From positions 10,377 through 17,490 of the forward strand of contig JAHFFC010000006.1 in the NCBI GenBank assembly GCA_023248175.1: a DNA stretch of 7,114 bases, given 5' to 3'. Shown here piece after piece: positions 1 to 5,058 of the stretch. Source of the DNA: Candidatus Omnitrophota bacterium (GTDB lineage Bacteria; Omnitrophota; Gorgyraeia; JACOVV01). The notes below the pieces were generated by a model. It worked only from the letters and a program-made list of their open reading frames with translations. It was not told where the DNA came from and did not search any database. Both the position numbers and the translations under genes were made by a program. Position 1 is the stretch's first letter, and each line of letters starts with the position of its first letter.

Positions 1-281
1 TGATTCAAGAAAAAGTACGGCGGGTTCTTTTAATTGGAGAAGCCGCCGAGAAACTGCGAAAGACCTGGCAGGAATCGGGAGTGCCATTAGAAACGGCTGT
101 ATCTCTAAAGGAAGCAGTCATGCTTGCTCATCAAGGGGCTGAAGCAGGGGTTTCTGTTCTTCTCTCACCCGGCTGCGCCAGTTTTGACATGTTTGAGAAC
201 TACGAGGATCGCGGCTGGCAGTTTAAGGCCATTGTTCATCAACTCGCCAAGGAGATAGCAGTACATGCTGGCAGAAAATGA
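1..281 (+). CDS. murD: UDP-N-acetylmuramoyl-L-alanine:D-glutamate ligase, C-terminal fragment
   Basis: This is the last 92 residues of MurD, read in frame from base 3 and ending at TGA 279-281; the start lies outside the window. MurD is the cytoplasmic ATP-dependent ligase that adds D-glutamate to UDP-MurNAc-L-Ala. The visible part is the C-terminal ligand-binding domain. It has a beta strand followed by IGEAAEKL, then the family signature LLSPGCASFDMF and a following NYEDRG segment, which match the usual SPACASxDxFxNxxxRG block of MurD. The usual Ala after SP is Gly here, a mild change. The 3' end overlaps the ftsW start by 17 nt, indicating translational coupling. Identity is confident from the signature and from the neighbouring ftsW and murG. 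The N-terminal and P-loop domains cannot be assessed. Confidence 0.93.
   Translation, partial: IQEKVRRVLLIGEAAEKLRKTWQESGVPLETAVSLKEAVMLAHQGAEAGVSVLLSPGCASFDMFENYEDRGWQFKAIVHQLAKEIAVHAGRK
249..254 (+). promoter_or_regulatory. Shine-Dalgarno for ftsW
   Basis: AAGGAG lies inside the murD coding end, 10 nt before ATG 265. It supports that ATG over the nearby ATG at 278, which is in another frame. Confidence 0.7.
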
Positions 282-1368
282 TTCTTTGCGGAACATCCGC
301 ATTGCTATTTTTCTCATAGGAATCTCTCTAGCAGCCATCGGTACGGTGATGGTCTACAGCGCTAGTGCTGTTTTTGCTTATGATATCCAAAAGGACGCGG
401 CTTATTATCTGAAACGCCACGTTCTGTTTCTAGTCATTGGTGTTGTTTCAGCAGCCTTGATCATGAGCATTGACTTAAATCATCTTCGTCGTTTAGCGAA
501 ACCACTTTTACTCCTGACGATTCTCTTACTGGTTTTAGTTTTGATCCCAGGCGTTGGGCAAAGCATGGGGGGGGCCCGGCGGTGGTTCCGTCTGGGGCCG
601 TTTCATATTCAACCTGCTGAGCTCGCAAAGTTCGTGATGACTCTTTATTTGGCCGATGTTCTTTCACGGAAGCAGGCGTTTATTCGTAACTTTCGATTGG
701 GATTTCTTCCGCCGGTTCTTTTACTGGGTGTGGTTGTTTTGTTGATTTTGATGCAGCCCGATTTGGGTACCGCTGTGCTCATTTGTCTGGTCGCTCTCAT
801 TCTCTTTTTCGCCGCGAGAGTTCATGGAGGATGGCTGTTGGCCTCTTTTCTTTCAGGAATCCCTCTGCTGACGGTTCTGATCCTCATGGAGCCTTATCGA
901 ATGAGAAGAATTCTCGCTTTCATGGATCCATGGGCGGATCCGAAAGGAACCGGTTTTCAAGCGATTCAATCATTGCTCTCCTTCGGCGTTGGAGGTTGGA
1001 CAGGGATCGGTTTAGGCAAAAGCACGCAGAAGTTATTCTACCTGCCGGGGGCGCATACCGATTTTATTTTCTCCATCATCGGGGAAGAGTTGGGGTTTGT
1101 AGGTTGTTTCGCCGTGATTCTTCTTTTCGGCCTCTTGGTGTACTTCGGCGCCAAAGTGGTTCTCACGATTAAAGGATCTTTCTTGCAGCTTTTCTCACTC
1201 GGTATCCTTTCCATCCTAACCCTGGAGGCGCTCATCAACATCGCCGTCAGCACGGCGGCAATGCCGACGAAAGGGCTTCCGCTCCCTTTTATCAGTTACG
1301 GAGGTTCTTCTCTGGTTTTTCATTGCATTGGATTAGGACTTCTGCTCAATATTGCCAGACAAAAATGA
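265..1368 (+). CDS. ftsW: Septal peptidoglycan glycosyltransferase FtsW (SEDS family)
   Basis: The 367-residue protein is a polytopic inner-membrane SEDS enzyme that polymerises lipid II into septal glycan together with a class B PBP. Hydrophobic segments run almost end to end. Visible family marks are VYSAS near residue 30, GGARRWFRLG followed by FxIQPAELAK near 102-122, MQPDLGTA near 163-170, GTGFQAIQSLLSFGVGG near 228-244, and PGAHTDFIFSIIGEELGF near 261-278. D266 in the HTDF stretch aligns, from memory of the family, with the catalytic Asp of SEDS enzymes. The C-terminal LPFISYGGSSL block is intact. RodA is the paralogous alternative, but the position between murD and murG favours FtsW. 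The start is ATG 265 with a good Shine-Dalgarno. The stop overlaps the murG start as ATGA. Confidence 0.95.
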   Translation: MLAENDSLRNIRIAIFLIGISLAAIGTVMVYSASAVFAYDIQKDAAYYLKRHVLFLVIGVVSAALIMSIDLNHLRRLAKPLLLLTILLLVLVLIPGVGQSMGGARRWFRLGPFHIQPAELAKFVMTLYLADVLSRKQAFIRNFRLGFLPPVLLLGVVVLLILMQPDLGTAVLICLVALILFFAARVHGGWLLASFLSGIPLLTVLILMEPYRMRRILAFMDPWADPKGTGFQAIQSLLSFGVGGWTGIGLGKSTQKLFYLPGAHTDFIFSIIGEELGFVGCFAVILLFGLLVYFGAKVVLTIKGSFLQLFSLGILSILTLEALINIAVSTAAMPTKGLPLPFISYGGSSLVFHCIGLGLLLNIARQK

Positions 1369-2462
1369 AAATTTTACTCGCGTGCGGCGGCACAGGGGGA
1401 CATCTTTTCCCGGCGATCGGGTTAATTCCAGCGATGCAACAGAAACACGAACTTTTCTTTGTCACTGGAATGAGCCCTTTGGAGAAAGAGTTATTACCTG
1501 AAACTCATGGAAACGTCCAAAGAATTCCTAGTCGGAAACTTCCAACTCATTTCGGTCAATGGAAAAGTTGGGGTTCGTTCTTTATGGATACGACAGCAGC
1601 AGTGAAACAATCCTTTGGGATCCTTCGGAGATTTCATCCGGATCTCGTCATTGGTTTTGGAGGGTATGCTTCGGTTCCTGTGTTAGTAGCCGCTCGATGC
1701 CGCGGGATTCCAGTTTTACTGCATGAACAAAATATCATTCCTGGTAAAGCGAATCACCTACTCTCTCGATGGGCAAAGGGGGTGGCAGTCAGTTTTCCTC
1801 AGGCGCTCCCCTTGTGGAATTTTCATCCAAGGGTTAAGATAACTGGAAACCCTGGGCCTCTTCGATTTCGGAATGTGGGATATGCAGTGTGGAATTTTCC
1901 TCCTCCTCTAGAAGAGGATCGTTTCACGATTTTAGTCATGGGAGGGAGCCAGGGGGCTCATCCCATTAATCAAATAGTATCGGCAGCACTCTTGCATTGG
2001 TTGCAAGTTGCTCCCGAACAAGCAAAGAAGATACAAATAATCCATCTCACTGGAGACGCCGATTTCGAACAGGTGAGACAGACTTATGAAAAATTGCCAA
2101 TGCCATCTTATGTAACACCTTTTCATGAGGAGATGCACCAACTTTACGAAGTCAGCGATTTAGCAATAACACGGGCGGGGGCTACTAGTTTATCAGAGTT
2201 AGCTTACTTCGCTCTTCCTGCGATTCTCATTCCTTACCCCCACGCTGGTGCACACCAATTTGAAAATGCCAGGATTTTTGAGCAAGCACGTGCAGCGATT
2301 ATGTTACAGGAACAATCAATGGCAGTGGGAATACTCATGGGAGCGATTCAATCGCTGGTAACTGACAAAGCAAAATTGCGACAGATGCGTGAAGCCAGTA
2401 TTCGTTTATCCATCGCTGATTCCGATGAGAGGTTTCTTGATTTAGTGCAGGAGGTGAGCTAA
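1365..2462 (+). CDS. murG: UDP-GlcNAc:lipid I N-acetylglucosaminyltransferase
   Basis: This 365-residue GT-B enzyme transfers GlcNAc from UDP-GlcNAc to lipid I on the cytoplasmic membrane face, giving lipid II. The start chosen is ATG 1365 in the ATGA overlap with ftsW, because the protein then begins MKILLACGGTGGHLFPA, the canonical first strand and glycine-rich loop. An upstream in-frame ATG at 1323 would add 14 unrelated residues. Other marks are GFGGYASVPV near 97-106, LLHEQNIIPGKAN near 118-130, GGSQGA at 193-198, and RAGATSLSEL at 270-279 followed by HQFENA, which form the donor-binding region. The usual GNPVR motif reads GNPGP here at 161-165. Apart from the overlap no clear Shine-Dalgarno is seen, so translation probably depends on ribosomes leaving ftsW. 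Confidence 0.95.
   Translation: MKILLACGGTGGHLFPAIGLIPAMQQKHELFFVTGMSPLEKELLPETHGNVQRIPSRKLPTHFGQWKSWGSFFMDTTAAVKQSFGILRRFHPDLVIGFGGYASVPVLVAARCRGIPVLLHEQNIIPGKANHLLSRWAKGVAVSFPQALPLWNFHPRVKITGNPGPLRFRNVGYAVWNFPPPLEEDRFTILVMGGSQGAHPINQIVSAALLHWLQVAPEQAKKIQIIHLTGDADFEQVRQTYEKLPMPSYVTPFHEEMHQLYEVSDLAITRAGATSLSELAYFALPAILIPYPHAGAHQFENARIFEQARAAIMLQEQSMAVGILMGAIQSLVTDKAKLRQMREASIRLSIADSDERFLDLVQEVS
2449..2457 (+). promoter_or_regulatory. Near-ideal Shine-Dalgarno inside the murG 3' end
   Basis: AGGAGGTGA is nine bases complementary to the usual 16S rRNA 3' tail and lies 6 nt before ATG 2464. It is the strongest ribosome-binding site in the window. It is about 64 nt from the first murC ATG, so it cannot serve murC directly; it fits the small reading frame that starts at 2464. 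Confidence 0.7.
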
Positions 2463-2463
2463 C

Positions 2464-2532
2464 ATGACCCGTAAAGAACTTGGATTTTATCTGCTAATCA
2501 CAGTGATAGGAAAGCAAACCGATGGAATTTAA
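2464..2532 (+). CDS. Putative 22-residue leader peptide upstream of murC
   Basis: A 22-codon frame starts at ATG 2464, right after the murG stop, and ends at TAA 2530-2532. The peptide begins MTRKELGFYLLITVIGK and has a short hydrophobic core (LGFYLLITVIG). I recognise no family. Evidence that it is translated is the very strong Shine-Dalgarno 6 nt upstream. It overlaps the first possible murC ATG (2522) and stops 1 nt before the second (2534, context TAAGATG), the classic arrangement for termination-reinitiation. It may be a coupling leader that carries ribosomes from murG to murC. It could instead be a chance frame or a remnant of an older gene start. Coding status is inferred; only the layout is seen. 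Confidence 0.4.
   Translation: MTRKELGFYLLITVIGKQTDGI
2508..2513 (+). promoter_or_regulatory. Weak Shine-Dalgarno for murC
   Basis: AGGAAA lies 8 nt before ATG 2522. It is modest, and the alternative murC ATG at 2534 has no better site of its own, so coupling to the small upstream frame may matter. Confidence 0.4.
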
Positions 2533-3895
2533 GATGTTTGCCGGAAGGCAAATCCATTTTTTGGGAATAGGGGGAATTGGGATGTCAGCATTAGCACAGA
2601 TTTTATCGGCGCAAGGGGCAAAAGTCTCCGGTTGTGACCTGAAATCAAGCTCTATTACAGACAATCTTGGAAAAAACGGAGTCGCGTTTTTTCAGGGGCA
2701 CGACCCTCGTCATTTAGAAGAGGTTGACGCGGTGGTTTACTCATCGGCGATTTTGGATTCTCCAGAACTAGCCGCCGCGCGCTCTAAGGGAATCTCTCTT
2801 TACCAGAGGGGAAAATTATTGTCCGAGCTGGTGAATCCCCACTTTGGAATTGCCGTTTGTGGCGCCCACGGAAAAACTACCACAACTTCTTTGATTGCCA
2901 CACTCCTTAAAGAATGCGGTTTGGAACCGACATTTCTGGTTGGCGGGCAAGTGGAAAATCTAGGAGGAAACGTCGGTATGGGGACGGGGATGGTTTGGGT
3001 GACTGAGGCTGACGAAAGTGATGGTTCGTTTTTGGCATTAAAGCCGCAGATCGGGGTCGTAACGAATATTGATCGCGAGCATCTCGACTTCTACAAAAAT
3101 GACGAGGATATTAACAACGCGTACCGCCAATTCATCCAGCATACCTGCGAAACGGGGGTGATCATTGCCTGCGCCGATAATCCCTGGATTCGGGGGTTGC
3201 TGGAGAAAATGAAATGCCGTTGGACGAGTTACAGCATCGTTTCAGAGGCGGAAGTTCAGGCTAAAAATATTCAGATGTTTCCTCTTTCATCGGAATTCGA
3301 TCTGTTTAGAAAAGGATGTTTTTTAACGCGTGCCAAAATTAACCTCCCCGGCGATCACAATATCCTCAATGCACTGGCTGCTTTTGCCGTCGGAATGGAG
3401 GTTGGTTTATCTCCCGAGCAAATGGCGGCTGGAATTCTTCACTTTCACGGTGTCGGCCGGCGGTTTCAGATTAAAAATCGCAACGGAGATATTTGGGTGA
3501 TTGATGATTATGCTCATCACCCCACGGAAATCGCGGCAACTTTAAAATCGGTTAACGGGTTAAAACGGGGGCGGACTATCGGTATTTTTCAGCCTCATCG
3601 TTATACACGGACGCAATTTTTGCTGGAAGAATTCAGCCGGGTCCTTCAGAGGGTGGATCATTTGGTCCTTACCGAAATTTATTCTGCCAGTGAGTCTCCG
3701 ATACCGGGGATTAGCGGTAGACAACTGTACGAGAAGGTCGTAGAATATGGACATCCGTCCTGCGAATTCATTGGCAAAGAGGAGATCGCGGATAGACTAC
3801 TCATTTTGGCCAGGACTGGAGATACTCTCTTGTTTCTAGGAGCGGGGGATATTACCCAAGTGGCCGATGAAGTGGCACTTAGGTTAAATTCTTAG
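2522..3895 (+). CDS. murC: UDP-N-acetylmuramate:L-alanine ligase
   Basis: The 457-residue cytoplasmic ligase joins L-alanine to UDP-MurNAc using ATP, the first step of stem-peptide synthesis. The length is normal. The N-terminal Rossmann-like UDP-binding domain shows IHFLGIGGIGMSALA at 11-25. The central ATPase domain has the P-loop GAHGKTTT at 114-121, EADESDGSF at 162-170, and TNIDREHLDF at 181-190 with the metal-binding region. The C-terminal domain has DDYAHHPTE at 328-336, FQPHRYTRT at 356-364 and FLGAGDI near 438-444. The GIGGIGMS and DDYAHHPTE pattern separates it from MurD, MurE and MurF. Mpl is a related alternative, but the dcw position favours MurC. The start could be ATG 2522 or ATG 2534; the latter gives MFAGRQIHFLG, closer to typical MurC N-termini. 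The stop is TAG, followed directly by repeats. Confidence 0.95.
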   Translation: MEFKMFAGRQIHFLGIGGIGMSALAQILSAQGAKVSGCDLKSSSITDNLGKNGVAFFQGHDPRHLEEVDAVVYSSAILDSPELAAARSKGISLYQRGKLLSELVNPHFGIAVCGAHGKTTTTSLIATLLKECGLEPTFLVGGQVENLGGNVGMGTGMVWVTEADESDGSFLALKPQIGVVTNIDREHLDFYKNDEDINNAYRQFIQHTCETGVIIACADNPWIRGLLEKMKCRWTSYSIVSEAEVQAKNIQMFPLSSEFDLFRKGCFLTRAKINLPGDHNILNALAAFAVGMEVGLSPEQMAAGILHFHGVGRRFQIKNRNGDIWVIDDYAHHPTEIAATLKSVNGLKRGRTIGIFQPHRYTRTQFLLEEFSRVLQRVDHLVLTEIYSASESPIPGISGRQLYEKVVEYGHPSCEFIGKEEIADRLLILARTGDTLLFLGAGDITQVADEVALRLNS

Positions 3896-3899
3896 AATT

Positions 3900-3920
3900 C
3901 CTCGTGGTCTTGCCACGGGG
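3900..3920. repeat. Short GTGG-type hairpin after murC
   Basis: CCTCGTGG (3900-3907) and CCACGGGG (3913-3920) form an 8-bp stem with one G-T pair and a 5-nt loop, TCTTG. It starts 5 nt after the murC stop. No T-run follows, so it is unlikely to be an intrinsic terminator. The GTGG-containing stem resembles REP-type palindromes, but a second copy is not present in the window, so membership of a family is inference. Confidence 0.5.
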
Positions 3921-3933
3921 TTACCTCCTTGTC

Positions 3934-3973
3934 CCCTCTCCCCCTAATGGGGGGAGAGGGCTAGGGTGAGGGG
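3934..3973 (-). repeat. Palindromic C/T-rich dispersed repeat, copy A (minus orientation)
   Basis: CCCTCTCCCCC at 3934-3944 and its exact complement at 3950-3960 form an 11-bp GC-rich stem with the 5-nt loop TAATG. The arm GCTAGGGTGAGGGG follows. Read on the minus strand, 3952-3972 matches 4006-4026 on the plus strand at 19 of 21 positions, so this is the same repeat as copy B in opposite orientation. It lies in the murC-murB gap, and its G-rich end supplies the likely murB Shine-Dalgarno. No T-run follows, which argues against an intrinsic terminator. Confidence 0.8.
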
Positions 3974-4026
3974 GGAGTTTGGAGATGGCAGATGATGAAA
4001 ATCAACCCTCACCCCAACCCTCTCCC
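3952..4026. repeat. Long imperfect inverted repeat flanking the murB start
   Basis: Bases 3952-3972 and 4006-4026 are complementary at 19 of 21 positions, with mismatches at 3961/4017 and 3963/4015. The 33-nt loop between them holds ATG 3985 and most of the spacer from its Shine-Dalgarno. It arises because repeat copies A and B lie in opposite orientation. This pairing excludes the local hairpins of both copies, since each local stem uses the same bases. Confidence 0.7.
3971..3976 (+). promoter_or_regulatory. Probable Shine-Dalgarno for murB, supplied by a repeat
   Basis: GGGGAG-like sequence at 3971-3976 lies 8 nt before ATG 3985 and only 2 nt before the alternative TTG at 3979, which favours the ATG. 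It is the tail of repeat copy A. Confidence 0.55.
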
Positions 4027-5058
4027 TTAAAAAGGGAGAGGGTGAGAAGGAAATCACAAATTACAAATCACAAGCACACATTAAGAGAAAGTCTCTCTCG
4101 ATTCGATATCAGAGAAAAGGAATCACTCTCAAAACACACCTCCTTTCAAATCGGCGGACCGGTCGATTTCTGGATAGAACCTCGTTCCCATGAGGAATTA
4201 GCGGAGTTATTGAGAATTTCACGAGAGTATGGACAGCCGCTTTACCTGATTGGCGGCGGCAATAATATGCTGATCGAAGACGAAGAGCTTCGCGGGATCG
4301 CGGTTCATCTGGCCAACCCCGCTTTCCGCAATGTGGAAGTCTTGGAAGGGAATCGGATTCGCGCAGGAGCGGGGACTGATTTGAGCCAGCTCTTGACGTG
4401 GACCGCTGAGAAAGGATTGAGCGGGTTTGAATTTTTGGCCGGAGTTCCCGGGACCATTGGCGGCGCTATTTGGATGAATGCGGGAAGGGGGATTTTAAAA
4501 GACAGTCGTCAGTCGTCAGTCGTCAGTCGTCAGAAGACAGAAATTCAACATCATCACATAGGAGAAGTGGTGGAGTCGGTAACGTTAATGCAGGAGAGCG
4601 GAAAAATTAAAACTCTTGCCAAAAACGAAATTGAATTTGGTTATCGCCATACCAAACTTCCGTCAGGGATTATTTTAGAGACTATTCTGCAATTGACCCC
4701 TGGCGATCCGGATCAAATTCGTGAGCGTGTCCGTGAAAATCTAAAGACAAAGATCAAAACGCAGGATCTCTATTTTCCCAGCGCGGGGTGCGTATTTAAA
4801 AACCCCTCCAATTCAAAGAAATCAAGCGGACAGCTCATTGAGGAAACAGGCTTAAAAGGGGTTCGGGTAGCACAGGCGCAAATTTCTGAACGGCATGCCA
4901 ATTTTATCATTAACCGTTCCAATGCTTCAGCTCAGGATGTCCTGACACTGGTTCGTCTGGCTCAACATAAGGTAAAGGAGGAGTATGGGATCCAGCTTGA
5001 ATTGGAACTCAAAGTCATTCGGTCGAGTCGGCGTGCTCATGGGGGGCTGGTCCAGTGA
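3985..5058 (+). CDS. murB: UDP-N-acetylenolpyruvoylglucosamine reductase, with repeat-derived additions
   Basis: MurB is the cytoplasmic FAD enzyme that reduces UDP-GlcNAc-enolpyruvate to UDP-MurNAc with NADPH. The frame gives 357 residues, against about 300 usual. Core motifs are KHTSFQIGG near 50-58, IGGGNNML near 89-96, GVPGTIGGAIWMNAG at 153-167, EFGYRHTKL near 217-225 and PSAGCVFKNP at 265-274. The last is the proton-donor segment, with Cys269 where Ser is usual. The extra length comes from three places: residues about 8-30 encoded by a palindromic repeat and a heptamer array, an insertion near 170-191 encoded by a CAGTCGT array, and about 12 residues after the usual LELKVI end. ATG 3985 is preferred over TTG 3979. 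The 3' end overlaps ddl by 74 nt. Family identity is certain; whether every extra segment is tolerated is not shown. Confidence 0.92.
   Translation: MADDENQPSPQPSPLKRERVRRKSQITNHKHTLRESLSRFDIREKESLSKHTSFQIGGPVDFWIEPRSHEELAELLRISREYGQPLYLIGGGNNMLIEDEELRGIAVHLANPAFRNVEVLEGNRIRAGAGTDLSQLLTWTAEKGLSGFEFLAGVPGTIGGAIWMNAGRGILKDSRQSSVVSRQKTEIQHHHIGEVVESVTLMQESGKIKTLAKNEIEFGYRHTKLPSGIILETILQLTPGDPDQIRERVRENLKTKIKTQDLYFPSAGCVFKNPSNSKKSSGQLIEETGLKGVRVAQAQISERHANFIINRSNASAQDVLTLVRLAQHKVKEEYGIQLELELKVIRSSRRAHGGLVQ
4006..4047 (+). repeat. Palindromic C/T-rich dispersed repeat, copy B, inside the murB frame
   Basis: The copy begins CCCTCACCCCAACCCTCTCC. It carries an 11-bp perfect stem (4018-4028 with 4032-4042) around an AAA loop, and ends GGTGAGA. 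In the murB frame it is read as PSPQPSPLKRERVR. From memory, PSPQPSPLKRE-like strings appear in many unrelated predicted proteins wherever this repeat is translated; that is background knowledge, not a search result. Confidence 0.8.
4053..4073 (+). repeat. Degenerate heptamer array in the murB 5' end
   Basis: Three tandem 7-nt units read ATCACAA, ATTACAA and ATCACAA. They directly follow the palindromic copy B and are translated as part of the MurB N-terminal extension (SQITNHK). Confidence 0.65.
4503..4533 (+). repeat. Perfect heptamer array (CAGTCGT), 4.4 copies, within murB
   Basis: Four exact CAGTCGT units at 4503-4530 are followed by CAG, with no mismatch over 31 nt. In the murB frame the array encodes SRQSSVVSRQ-type sequence. 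It lies just after the GGAIWMNAG motif, where MurB proteins normally continue with a short AYGGE-like turn. Because 7 is not a multiple of 3, losing one unit brings TAG at 4559 into frame and gaining one brings TAA at 4608 into frame. Confidence 0.9.
4975..4981 (+). promoter_or_regulatory. Shine-Dalgarno for ddl inside murB
   Basis: AAGGAGG lies 3 nt before ATG 4985. The sequence is strong but the spacing is short. The next in-frame starts are TTG 4997, 15 nt away, and GTG 5033, which would remove the first conserved strand, so 4985 remains the best start. Confidence 0.55.

Noticed and set aside
783..1172. 129-codon plus-strand frame inside ftsW
   Set aside because: It lies wholly within ftsW in another frame; its Arg/Ser-rich protein has no recognisable motif, and the ftsW frame is motif-rich throughout.
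1323..1364. Upstream ATG giving MurG 14 extra residues
   Set aside because: The canonical MurG N-terminus starts exactly at ATG 1365 in an ATGA overlap; the extra residues match nothing in the family.
3934..3960. Intrinsic terminator between murC and murB
   Set aside because: The 11-bp GC stem is strong but no T-run follows, and the operon continues in the same direction; it is better explained as a dispersed repeat.
4503..4533. CRISPR-like array
   Set aside because: The units are 7 nt and directly adjacent, with no spacers, so this is a tandem minisatellite.
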